From contig JASBNA010000013.1 in assembly GCA_038087015.1 (NCBI GenBank), positions 372,001-436,000 of the forward strand: DNA of 64,000 nt, in the 5' to 3' direction. The stretch's first letter is position 1; the number at the start of each line of letters is the position of its first letter. The position numbers and the translations under genes are program-made. This stretch comes from Cerrena zonata (lineage: Eukaryota > Basidiomycota > Agaricomycetes > Polyporales > Cerrenaceae). Under the pieces are notes generated by a model. That model made no database searches and was not told the DNA's origin. It was given only the letters and a program-made list of their open reading frames with translations. Positions 39,622 to 48,568 of the stretch are shown piece after piece.

Positions 39622-40392
39622 ATGACTATTACTTACTTTATTACTGGTGCCAATCGTGGGATTGGGTTTGAACTTGCCAAACAGCTTTCTGCGGATTCAA
39701 ATAACATTGTTTTTGCAACTACTCGTTCACTTGCTAATGCTACTGCTTTGAAAGACTTGAATCGCTCAAATCTTCACATCATTGAATATGATGTGGCTTC
39801 TCCTTTGGAAACATTGAAGAAAGCTTTGGTTGAACCATTAGAGAAGCACGCCCCAAATGGTGTGGATGTTATTATTCTGAATGCAGGTATTTCTAAAGAT
39901 GCCCAAAGATCTATTCTCCAAACAACTGAAGCAGATTTGCAAGAACATTACGCCGTCAATGCCATTGGACCGGTGAAGGTTTACCAATCACTCTTTCCAT
40001 ATTGGTCTAAGAAAGTCAATCCAGAAACTGCCAAAAAAGTCATTTTTGTCAGTTCAGCTGCCGGTTTCATTAATAATTTTTATCCCTTCCCAACATCTCA
40101 TTATGGTCCTTCTAAAGCTGCTTTAAACTTCGTTGCAAGACACATTGCCTTTGATAATACTTCATCTGACTTAGATCATATCAAGAACTCTATTATTGTT
40201 CCAATCCACCCTGGTCTTGTCATTACCGACATGGCAAAAGAAGCTATCGGTTCCTTAGATCTTGAAGCATTGTCTATTAAGACAATTACACCAGAAGAAT
40301 CTGCTAGTAGTATCATCAAGCTTATTAATGGTCTCGAACAAAAGGATAACGATACTTTTATTAGTTATGATGGTACCAGATATTCCTGGTAA
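39622..40392 (+). CDS. SDR array copy 4: short-chain dehydrogenase/reductase
   Basis: A 256-residue SDR with an intact TGANRGIG (8-15), a catalytic serine in VSSAAGF (144-145), and Tyr161/Lys165 in SHYGPSKAALN. Residue 86, just before NAG, is written CTG, so it would be serine under the CUG-Ser code. Bases 39629-39872 are identical to copy 6, which evidently received them by recombination. It ends YDGTRYSW. The substrate is unknown. No signal peptide or membrane segment; likely cytosolic. Confidence 0.88.
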   Translation: MTITYFITGANRGIGFELAKQLSADSNNIVFATTRSLANATALKDLNRSNLHIIEYDVASPLETLKKALVEPLEKHAPNGVDVIILNAGISKDAQRSILQTTEADLQEHYAVNAIGPVKVYQSLFPYWSKKVNPETAKKVIFVSSAAGFINNFYPFPTSHYGPSKAALNFVARHIAFDNTSSDLDHIKNSIIVPIHPGLVITDMAKEAIGSLDLEALSIKTITPEESASSIIKLINGLEQKDNDTFISYDGTRYSW

Positions 40393-40396
40393 ATCG

Positions 40397-40468
40397 ATGT
40401 TCAATGGTCTCGAACCAAAAGATTCTGATGCCTTCTTCAATTATGATGGTACTACATATTCTTTTTAA
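40397..40468 (+). pseudogene. SDR C-terminal relic (24 codons)
   Basis: Immediately after copy 4 the sequence reads FNGLEPKDSDAFFNYDGT and TYSF then stop, matching the last about 23 residues of copy 5 (NGLEQKDSDTFFNYDGTKFSW). It is a duplicated tail with no body. Confidence 0.85.
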
Positions 40469-40966
40469 AATAATTTAGATGAAATTAATAATCACAATGC
40501 CATCTTCATTAAAGGTTCAGTAGGTTATAATTATATCACTTGAATAACGGGCTTGCCGTGTCTGGTGAGCCGCGAGCATCTTATTCAGCCGTACAAGTTT
40601 GTAAGCATTTTTTATGATTTTTCGAAAATTGTTTTAATATGAATTCTACTTAATAATCTACCGAAGTGCATGGCTTATCCGAAATCACTTGAAAGTGATA
40701 CCTTAAAGCGTGGGCCTCGAAACCTGAATCGGATGATTACCCCGTTAATGGTTTTGAAGAGCAACAACACCTTTTCTAGTTACAGGGGTGCTGTTTGACT
40801 TTGTAAAACCGTCCGGAACGTAAAGGCTGATTCCGAGATTCCGGGCTGCGACTTAAAGGTTGCAAATTTTATAGTGTTAAAGAACTATTAGTAATACCAA
40901 AAATGCTTAAATGGCTGGAATTATCTTACAAGTTAATATGTAATATTTATTTTAAACTAAACAAAT
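40469..40966. promoter_or_regulatory. Spacer and promoter of SDR copy 5, duplicated before copies 6 and 9
   Basis: From about 40746 (GGTTTTGAAGAGCAACAA) to the ATG the sequence is closely similar to 42062-42292. A weaker copy is at 45177-45398. Shared features include GTCCGGAACGTAAAGG, GATTCCGGGCTGCG and TTATAGTGTTAAAGAACTA. The CCG/CGG triplets could be Zn2Cys6 factor sites; this is inference. Confidence 0.5.
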
Positions 40967-41737
40967 ATGACTGTTACTTATTTCATTACTGGTGCTAATC
41001 GTGGAGTTGGGTTCCAACTCGCTAAACAAATTTCTGCTGATTCAAATAACGTTGTTTTTGCAACTACTCGTTCTCTTGCTAATGCCACTGCTTTGAAAGA
41101 CTTGAATCGCTCAAATCTTCACATCATTGAATATGATGTGGCTTCTCCTTTGGAAACAATGAAGAAAGCTTTGGTTGACCCATTGGAGAGGTATGCTCCA
41201 AATGGTGTCGATATTATAATTCTAAATGCTGGTATTTCTAAGAAAGCCCAAAGATCTATTCTCCAAACAACTGAAGCAGATTTGCAAGAACATTATGCTG
41301 TTAATGCCATTGGACCGGTGAAGGTTTACCAATCACTCTTTCCATATTGGTCTAAAAAAGTCAATCCGGAAACTGCAAAAAAAATCATTTTTGTCAGTTC
41401 AGGTGCTGGTTTCATTAATAATTTTTATCCATTCCCAACATCTCATTATGGTGCTTCTAAGGCTGCTTTGAACCATATTACAAGACATATTGCTTTTGAT
41501 CATACTTCTTCTGAATTAGATCACATGAAAAACTCTATTATTGTTCCTCTCAATCCCGGTCTTGTCGCTACCGACATGGCCAAAGAAGCTTTAGAGACCT
41601 TTGATTTCGAAGCATTGGGTCTTCAGCCAATTACACCAGAAGAATCTGCTAGTGGTATCATCAAGCTTGTTAATGGTCTCGAACAAAAAGATTCTGATAC
41701 CTTCTTCAATTATGACGGTACTAAATTTTCTTGGTAA
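40967..41737 (+). CDS. SDR array copy 5: short-chain dehydrogenase/reductase
   Basis: A 256-residue SDR: TGANRGVG cofactor motif (Val for Ile), ILNAG with residue 86 written CTA (true leucine), VSSGAGF, and SHYGASKAALN with catalytic Tyr and Lys. It ends YDGTKFSW. It is very similar to copies 4 and 7 in the central and C-terminal parts, and to copy 10 at the start (GFQLAKQISADSNN). The function class is an NAD(P)H-dependent oxidoreductase; the substrate is unknown. Confidence 0.88.
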   Translation: MTVTYFITGANRGVGFQLAKQISADSNNVVFATTRSLANATALKDLNRSNLHIIEYDVASPLETMKKALVDPLERYAPNGVDIIILNAGISKKAQRSILQTTEADLQEHYAVNAIGPVKVYQSLFPYWSKKVNPETAKKIIFVSSGAGFINNFYPFPTSHYGASKAALNHITRHIAFDHTSSELDHMKNSIIVPLNPGLVATDMAKEALETFDFEALGLQPITPEESASGIIKLVNGLEQKDSDTFFNYDGTKFSW

Positions 41738-42289
41738 GATAATTTATATAAAAATAAATAATTACTGTGCTATCTTCAGTACAGATTTAAGTAGTTAACA
41801 ATTATATGAAGATCTTGTTCAGCCATATTCGCATCTTAATTATGACTTCAAAATCGTTTAAATATGAATTCTACTTTTTGATATGCTAGCCTTATTGATA
41901 TAATAGGCCATTCAGGTCCTTGGAGATGATACATTTTAGCCGAAACCTGAATGCCATAAAAGTGAAAGTGTAATACCTTTCACGTATATTCATCAACAAG
42001 AAATTAATTAATGATTACTAATTCTACTAGGGATGATTACCTGGAATGGTATGTTATCATCAATGGTTTTGAAGAGCAACAATACCTTTTCTAGTTATGG
42101 TGGTATTATTTGATTATTTGATTTTGTTAGTCCGTCCGGAACGTAAAGGTTGTTTCTGAGATTCCGGGCTGCGATTAAAATGTTGCAAATTTTATAGTGT
42201 TAAAGAACTATAAGTAATACCAAAAGATGCTTAAATAGCCTGAATGATCTTACAAGCTGATATGTAATATTTATTGTAACTAAATAAAT
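41738..42289. other. Spacer before SDR copy 6
   Basis: The right half (from about 42062) is a duplicate of the copy 5 promoter. The left half shows nothing recognisable. Confidence 0.55.
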
Positions 42290-43087
42290 AGGACTGTTAC
42301 TTACTTTATTACTGGTGCCAATCGTGGGATTGGGTTTGAACTTGCCAAACAGCTTTCTGCGGATTCAAATAACATTGTTTTTGCAACTACTCGTTCACTT
42401 GCTAATGCTACTGCTTTGAAAGACTTGAATCGCTCAAATCTTCACATCATTGAATATGATGTGGCTTCTCCTTTGGAAACATTGAAGAAAGCTTTGGTTG
42501 AACCATTAGAGAAGCACGCCCCAAATGGTGTGGATGTTATCAATCAAAATGCGGGTATTGCTAAAGATTCTGCAAAGACCATTCTTCAAACTACAGAAGA
42601 AGAAATGAAAGAGCATTATACTGTCAATACAATTGGTTCAGTGAAAGTCTATCAATCAATCTTTCCTTACTGATCTAAAAAAGCTAACCCGGAATCTGCT
42701 AAGAAATACATCTTTATGAGTTCTTCTGTGGATTTGGTTCACAATTACCTTCCATCTTTGACTTCGCATTATGGTTCTTCGAAAGCAGCTTTAAACTTTG
42801 TTGCAAGACACGTGGCTTTCGACCATACTTCTTCTGACTTAGATCATATCAAGAATTCTATTATTGCTTCATTCAATCTTGGTCTTGTTGAAACTGATTT
42901 GACTGCAATTTTCCTTAGTAAATTCAAAAGAGAAGATCTTCCTATTCCAGTAAGCAGTGCTCAAGAGTCTGTAAACAGCATTCTTGATATTGTTCAAGGC
43001 CTTAAAGAAAGAGATAATGACCCTTTCATCAACTATGACGGTGTCAGACCTCTTGGTAGTCTCTTTGTTTATATTAGCTCTCTCTAA
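42290..43087 (+). pseudogene. SDR array copy 6: mosaic pseudogene
   Basis: The start codon is lost (AATAGGACTGTTACTTAC where others have ATGACTGTTACTTAC). A TGA at 42671-42673 replaces the Trp codon of FPYWSKK, and a one-base deletion near the end shifts the terminal SW-stop into another frame, which runs on to 43087. The 5' part (42297-42540) is identical over 244 bases to copy 4. The 3' part (from about 42730) is almost identical to copy 9 (for example SLTSHYGSSKAALNFVARH), and the promoter matches copy 5. It is thus a three-source recombinant that has decayed. Confidence 0.92.
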
Positions 43088-43152
43088 ATAAATTATTTGT
43101 ACTACATTTTCGGGATGTAAGCTCTCCCATTAAAGCATTATTTGCGATTAAA

Positions 43153-43218
43153 GTTTCGGAAGCCTCATTAAGTTCCGGAAGACCATTAAGTTCCGAAAGA
43201 CCATTGAGTTCCGACAAT
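43153..43218. repeat. Short tandem repeat with TTCCGGAA-type motifs
   Basis: Four successive units contain TTTCGGAAG, GTTCCGGAAGACCATTA, GTTCCGAAAGACCATTG and GTTCCGACAATT. The last three have a period of 17 bases. TTCCGGAA fits both HSE-like TTCnnGAA and Zn-cluster CCG/CGG patterns. Confidence 0.75.
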
Positions 43219-43781
43219 TATGTAAATTAATGGGCTACAAGAGCTTTAAGACTATTACTTACTTTACCTGACTCTCCTGATCACATAACCCGTTTCCTTG
43301 TTCAAAACTCTCATTGCCTTGATTGTGTTACTAGATACAACTCCTTCGGTCATTTGTCTGAATCAAGTTAAACTTTCTATGGTTACCATCTCCATGTCTC
43401 CAGTATTTGACCTTCTCTCTGAATTATAAACTGTCTTTTAAACTATTATAATACAACTTTGTAGTATTAAATCTATTCAATTGCATATCACTATTTGCAG
43501 AAGTAGTAATCAACTGTCGCAAAAATTCCCATCCAGAGGCTCATTCGTACCTTTGAGATATCTTCGCCATGAATCTACAAGATGCAAGGCACTTCAGTAT
43601 CTTGAAAGAGGCTGGTTTCTATTTTGCTGACTTTATTCAATCCTATAAAGATGTTTGTGGGTAAGGTGATTATCAGTTGCGTTTGGTTGTTTCCTCGGAA
43701 ATTCGGGCTTTTCAGACGGGCATAACTTTTTTTGCAGTATTTGCTAGTGAAATTCATTTCAAATAAGAGGAAGGTATTAAC

Positions 43782-43839
43782 GGTATAAATACCTGGAAAC
43801 ATAATCGATATTGGAACTATTGGATGGGCATCAACAATT
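43782..43839 (+). promoter_or_regulatory. Core promoter block of SDR copy 7 shared with copy 4
   Basis: It starts GGTATAAATACCTGGAAAC with the same 58-base spacing to the ATG as copy 4, and has nearly the same downstream bases. Confidence 0.6.
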
Positions 43840-44610
43840 ATGACAATTACTTACTTTTTAACTGGTGCTAATCGTGGGATTGGGTTTGAACTTGCCAAAC
43901 ATCTCTCTGCGGATTCAAATAACATTGTTTTTGCAACTACTCGTTCTCTTGCTAATGCTACTGCTTTGCAAGACTTGAATCGTTCAAATCTTCATATCAT
44001 TGAATATGACGTTACTTCTCCTTTGGAAACAATGAAGAAAGCTTTGGTTGAGCCATTTGAAAAGTATTCTCCAAATGGTGTGGATGTTATTATCCTGAAT
44101 GCAGGTATTTCTAAAGATGCCGTAAGATCTATTCTCCAAACAACTGAAGCAGATTTGCAAGAACATTATGCTGTTAATGCCATTGGACCGGTGAAGGTTT
44201 ACCAATCACTCTTCCCATATTGGTCTAAAAAAGTCAATCCGGAAACTGCAAAAAAATTGATCCTAGTTAGTTCAGGTGCTGGTTTCGTTCATAATTACTA
44301 TCCTTTCCCAACATCTCATTATGGTCCTTCTAAAGCTGCCTTGAACCATATTTCAAGACATATAGCTTTTGATCATACTTCTTCTGAATTAGACCACATT
44401 AAAAACTCCATTGTTGTTCCAATTAACCCCGGTATTGTCGTCACCAACATGTCAGAAGAAGCTGTAAAGACCTTCGATTTTGAAAAATTTTCTCTTCAGT
44501 TGATTACCCCAGAAGAATCTGCTAGTAGTATCATCAAGCTTATTAATGGTCTTGAACAAAAGGACAACGATACTTTTATTAGCTATGATGGTACCAGATA
44601 TTCTTGGTAA
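43840..44610 (+). CDS. SDR array copy 7: short-chain dehydrogenase/reductase
   Basis: A 256-residue SDR with TGANRGIG (8-15), NAG motif preceded by a CTG codon, VSSGAGF, SHYGPSKAALN and the YDGTRYSW end. The loop after the active site reads NPGIVVTNMSEEA, where other copies have TDMAKEA; this region usually contacts substrate and cofactor, so specificity may differ. Promoter and coding sequence are both closest to copy 4. No frame break. Confidence 0.88.
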   Translation: MTITYFLTGANRGIGFELAKHLSADSNNIVFATTRSLANATALQDLNRSNLHIIEYDVTSPLETMKKALVEPFEKYSPNGVDVIILNAGISKDAVRSILQTTEADLQEHYAVNAIGPVKVYQSLFPYWSKKVNPETAKKLILVSSGAGFVHNYYPFPTSHYGPSKAALNHISRHIAFDHTSSELDHIKNSIVVPINPGIVVTNMSEEAVKTFDFEKFSLQLITPEESASSIIKLINGLEQKDNDTFISYDGTRYSW

Positions 44611-44654
44611 ATCTAGTGGTCTATATAGTCGACTATAAATGCAAAATTTTATCT

Positions 44655-44757
44655 TTTGACAGTTACGCTCTTGGTTGGATTAACAACTTCTTTCCACAAA
44701 ATTCCACCTGTGCTCCAACTAAAACCATTTTAAATATCGTTACAAGGGACATTGGTA
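44655..44757 (+). pseudogene. SDR array copy 8: small internal relic
   Basis: A 34-codon stretch reads YALGWINNFFPQNSTCAPTK and TILNIVTRDI, aligning with AVGWTNNFFPMQTSHYGASK and AALNFLSRHI of copy 1. The catalytic Tyr is replaced by Cys-Ala, and neither end of the gene remains. Confidence 0.78.
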
Positions 44758-45398
44758 AACAAAGGGCTCATCGTAACTTATTCGTAGTGCCTTATAGCTT
44801 TCGGGCTTCAATACCGTAATTGTGACCCGAAAGGGAAATAATCTAAAGCTTATACTCGGTGATAGGTGAAGATCTTGCTGAGCCAGGCAAAAGTAATGGC
44901 CACCCAAAGATATAATGATATGATTGCTGATTCTATTCACCTAAAGTTGCTCGGTCAGATCCATCCACTGAGTTATATATAGATTCTCGTAGGGCATAAC
45001 CTTATTCGTAATGCTTTCCCTTACAGAAGCTTTTAGCTTTTGGTACATTTGAATCGTGCGAAACAATTAGATTTCTGCCGTAATACCATGGGACCTCGCC
45101 TTCACTTAGGATTTAGGGGCTAATTCTTAACTCTAATGCCCACGAATAGGGATAGAGACTGCGATTGGCTCATCAATGGTTTTCAATAATAAGCTTCGAG
45201 CTACAATGGCACTAACAAAGGCCTTGTTTGGTTTTGTGTTCAATTCTATAAAATCGTCTGGAGCTTAAAGGTTGGTTTCTCGTCCGAGATGCGGTTGCAA
45301 ATTTCATAGTGTTAGAGTTGATAATACCAAAAGATATATAAATAGCTTGAATATTCCTTTGGCTGCATTATTTCTGTTTCATTGTAAACTAGTTAAAT
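44758..45398. promoter_or_regulatory. Spacer and promoter of SDR copy 9
   Basis: From about 45177 it is a diverged version of the copy 5/6 promoter (AGCTTAAAGG, TTGCAAATTTCATAGTGTTA), with ATATATAAATAG at about 45337-45348 as a TATA box. The left part shows nothing recognisable. Confidence 0.45.
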
Positions 45399-46166
45399 AT
45401 GGTTGTTACATATTTCATTACTGGTGCTAATCGTGGGATAGGGTTTGGATTTGCTAAACAACTTTCTGCTGATTCAAATAATGTTGTTATTGCCACCACC
45501 CGTTCTTTTGCTAATGCTGCTGCTTTAATTGAATTGAATCGCTCCAATCTTCACATCATTGAATATGACATTACCTCTCCATTGGAAAAAATGAAGCAAG
45601 ATTTGTTGCCTCTTGAAAAATACGCTCCAAATGGTGTTGACGTTGTAATCCTGAATGCTGGTATTGGTATAGATTATCTGAAGACTATTCTCCAAACCAC
45701 TGAAGAAGAAATGAAAGAACACTATGCGGTCAATAGCATTGGAGCAGTGAAAGTTTACCAATCAATCTTTCCTTACTGGTCTCAAAAGGCTAACCCTGAA
45801 ACCGCTAAGAAATATATCTTTATTAGCACTTTTGTCAGTTTGGTTCACAATTACTTTCCATCTTTGACTTCGCATTATGGTTCTTCGAAAGCAGCTTTAA
45901 ACTTTGTTGCAAGACATATGGCTTTCGACCATACTTCTTCTGACTTAGATCATATCAAGAATTCTATTATTGCTTCATTCCATCCTGGTCTTGTTGAAAC
46001 TGATTTTACTGCACCCTTCTTTAGCCAAGTTAATAAAGCAGATCTTCCTTTCCCAGTTTTCAGTCCTGAAGAAGCGGTAAAAAATGTCCTTACTGTTGTT
46101 AATGGTCTTAAAAAAGACGATAATGATACTTTTTTCAATTATGATGGTACCAAAGTTTCTTGGTGA
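45399..46166 (+). CDS. SDR array copy 9: short-chain dehydrogenase/reductase
   Basis: A 255-residue SDR, one residue shorter than copies 4, 5 and 7 in the helix before KYAPNGVD. It has TGANRGIG, a NAG motif with preceding CTG codon, and SHYGSSKAALN. The serine motif reads FISTFVSL instead of SSxxG, so Thr or the other Ser must serve at the catalytic position. It ends YDGTKVSW. It is the closest intact relative of the 3' half of pseudogene copy 6. Confidence 0.85.
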   Translation: MVVTYFITGANRGIGFGFAKQLSADSNNVVIATTRSFANAAALIELNRSNLHIIEYDITSPLEKMKQDLLPLEKYAPNGVDVVILNAGIGIDYLKTILQTTEEEMKEHYAVNSIGAVKVYQSIFPYWSQKANPETAKKYIFISTFVSLVHNYFPSLTSHYGSSKAALNFVARHMAFDHTSSDLDHIKNSIIASFHPGLVETDFTAPFFSQVNKADLPFPVFSPEEAVKNVLTVVNGLKKDDNDTFFNYDGTKVSW

Positions 46167-46577
46167 GATCCTTTATTTAAATTTTACTCTAAATATATAT
46201 TTCATTTCTCTAACTTAGTCAGAGATGTAAATTTATCTTCGATTTAGAGCTCGAATTTGACCCATTGAATTCAAGTTTGGTCACTGAGTATACAATAAGG
46301 AACTGGCAATAGTTCTTATTTAGCATTTCCATTTGGCTACAATGGTGACAGATTTGCATTTTATGTAGGGCATTGTTCAAGAAGACGTTGATGTGTTCAG
46401 GTAAGCTGACTAATAGACCATCAAGTTATCTCGATTTTATGTTGTGACGAGTGCTTTTTTTTTGCGGGTATTTTTGAATTGTCAATCAAAGAGTTATCTT
46501 CTGGATTACTAATCCCACTGGTATAAATATTTGGGAGTATTCTTGATATTCATGATTTCAATATTCCATAAGCAAGC
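46167..46577. other. Spacer before SDR copy 10
   Basis: No gene. TGGTATAAATATTTGG at about 46519-46534 resembles the TATA block of copies 4 and 7, about 57 bases before the ATG. Confidence 0.55.
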
Positions 46578-47345
46578 ATGACTGTTACATATTTCATTAC
46601 TGGTGCTAATCGTGGGATTGGGTTCCAACTTGCTAAACAAATTTCTGCTGATTCAAACAATGTTGTAATTGCAACCACTCGTTCTTTTGCTAATTCTGCT
46701 GCTTTGCAAGATTTGAATCGTCCAAATCTTCATATCATTGAATATGATGTGGCTTCTCCCTTGGAAAAAATGAAGCAAGATTTGGTTCCTATTGAAGAGT
46801 ACGCTCCAAATGGTGTGGATGTAGTTATTCAAAATGCCGGTATTGCTACCGCTAACCAGAAATCTATACTTGAAACAACTGAGGATGATTTGGCAAAACA
46901 CTTTGCTGTTAATACTATCGGATCAGTAAAAGTTTATCAATCGATATTCCCTTACTGGTCTAAAAAAGTTAACCCAGAAACTGTGAAAAAATTTATCTTC
47001 ATCAGTTCTTCCGTTAGTTGGGTGAACAATTTCTTTCCCATGTTATCCTCCCATTATGGTCCTTCCAAAGCTGCTCTAAACTTGGTTGTTAGACATATTG
47101 CTTTTGATCATAAATCCTCTGAATTGGATCATATTAAAAACTCAATTATTGTCCCAGTGCATCCCGGCCTTGTGACAACTGACATGTCAAAAGAGGCTTT
47201 GGGTGATTACAACTTTGATGAATCACCTATTCCTGTACTCAAGCCAGAGGAATCTGCTGGTTGTATTATCAAAATCATTGATAATCTCGAACCAAAGGAT
47301 AACGATACTTTTATAAGTTATGATGGTACTAGAGTATCTTGGTAA
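46578..47345 (+). CDS. SDR array copy 10: short-chain dehydrogenase/reductase
   Basis: A 255-residue SDR: TGANRGIG, VVIQNAGIATAN, serine motif FISSSVSW, catalytic SHYGPSKAALN, and the YDGTRVSW end. NNFFPMLSSHYG links it to copies 1 and 8. The start (TVTYFITGANRGIGFQLAKQ) is closest to copy 5. No frame break. Confidence 0.88.
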   Translation: MTVTYFITGANRGIGFQLAKQISADSNNVVIATTRSFANSAALQDLNRPNLHIIEYDVASPLEKMKQDLVPIEEYAPNGVDVVIQNAGIATANQKSILETTEDDLAKHFAVNTIGSVKVYQSIFPYWSKKVNPETVKKFIFISSSVSWVNNFFPMLSSHYGPSKAALNLVVRHIAFDHKSSELDHIKNSIIVPVHPGLVTTDMSKEALGDYNFDESPIPVLKPEESAGCIIKIIDNLEPKDNDTFISYDGTRVSW

Positions 47346-47855
47346 TCTATCTAATAGTCAATTCTTACATATCCTCAAGAAACCTTTCTCATAATCATTG
47401 TAATAAATCAAGTACAACCAGAATTACTGGATACTCCAATTTAATACTAAAATTTTCACAAAAGTGTTTTCAAAATTAAGTTATAATCTGTCTTCACCAG
47501 CATCTTAACCTAGAACTACTCAGGTTTCAACTTAATTGGCGTTGGAACTCAATTCAACAGAATCAGCTTAAAAACACCTCCATTGCTGAATTGAAGTACT
47601 TATTCTCACAGTATTTCACGATTCCTTGCTGGTTGCACCCACGTAGATTATACGACGCCGTACAAAGCCAATCTCAGTGTATAGTATTAATATACTGAGT
47701 TCAGAGTACCTAAGCTTATAACTATATGGATTTGTCATCGAATCCGAAATTTGCATCGACATTTGATGCTGCTTACCGAATTAGTCCAGTTTTTTGCAGT
47801 TTTTGTTTTCTTTGCAGGTTTCGAAGGTTTTTATAACAAATCACAATAGAATAAA
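47346..47855. other. Spacer before the truncated SDR copy 11
   Basis: About 510 bases with no recognisable gene, motif or SDR 5' sequence. Confidence 0.5.
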
Positions 47856-48398
47856 AATGGTGTTGATATTATTATTCAGAATGCTGGTATTGCGAAAAAC
47901 TCAGCTAAAAGAGTCATTGACTCTTCTCCAGAAGAGTACGAAGAGCACTATCGTGTTAATGTTGTTGGATCACTTAAGGTGTATCAATCTTTGTTACCTT
48001 ATTGGTCTAAACAAGCGAACCCTGAAACCCCAAAAAAGTTTATTTTCATTAATTCAGTCGTTGGTTGGGTTAATAATTTTTACCCTTTTCGCTCCAGTCA
48101 CTATGGTGCTTCTAAAGCTGCTTTGAACCATCTTACTCGACATATTTGTTTTGATAACAAGTCTTCGTGCTCGGATTGTATTAAAAACTCAATTGTTATT
48201 GCAGTCCATCCAGGATTAGTTTTAACTGATTTGGCGAAAAAGGTTTTTGAAGATAGTGGGATTGACCCAGACAGTTCGGGTTTGCCATCTATATACCCTG
48301 ACGAGAGTGTCCGTAACTTATTGGAGATTATTGATAATTTAACTCATGAAGATAATAATACTTTTATTAGTAATGATGGCACTAGAACTTCTTGGTAA
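47856..48398 (+). pseudogene. SDR array copy 11: 5'-truncated pseudogene
   Basis: Homology begins abruptly at NGVDIIIQNAGIAKN, corresponding to residue 79 of the full-length copies, and runs intact to NDGTRTSW and stop. The in-frame codon upstream is TAG and there is no in-frame ATG before or early in the homologous part, so the Rossmann cofactor motif is absent. Catalytic SHYGASKAALN persists. It is the most diverged body in the array (CFDNKSSCSDCIKNS), suggesting an older duplicate. Confidence 0.85.
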
Positions 48399-48568
48399 AT
48401 CGTTTTCTTTTGCTGATTCAAATATCTAAGTACATATATAGGAATAAATTTCAAATTAGTTTTTTTCAAATTTGGTATTTTTCTTACAAATATCAAAGAA
48501 TATATTACAATGGATATTGTATAAATTCTACAAAACATCAGTATACTTAAAAATGTAACATTTCAAAC

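Larger units (their letters stand above)
43088..43839. other. Spacer before SDR copy 7 with CCG-rich repeats and a 5' relic
   Basis: A short tandem repeat of AAGTTCCGRAAGACCATT units lies at 43153-43218. ACTATTACTTACTTTA at 43251-43266 matches the start of SDR genes and may be a relic. The TATA block for copy 7 starts at 43782. No intact gene. Confidence 0.6.
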
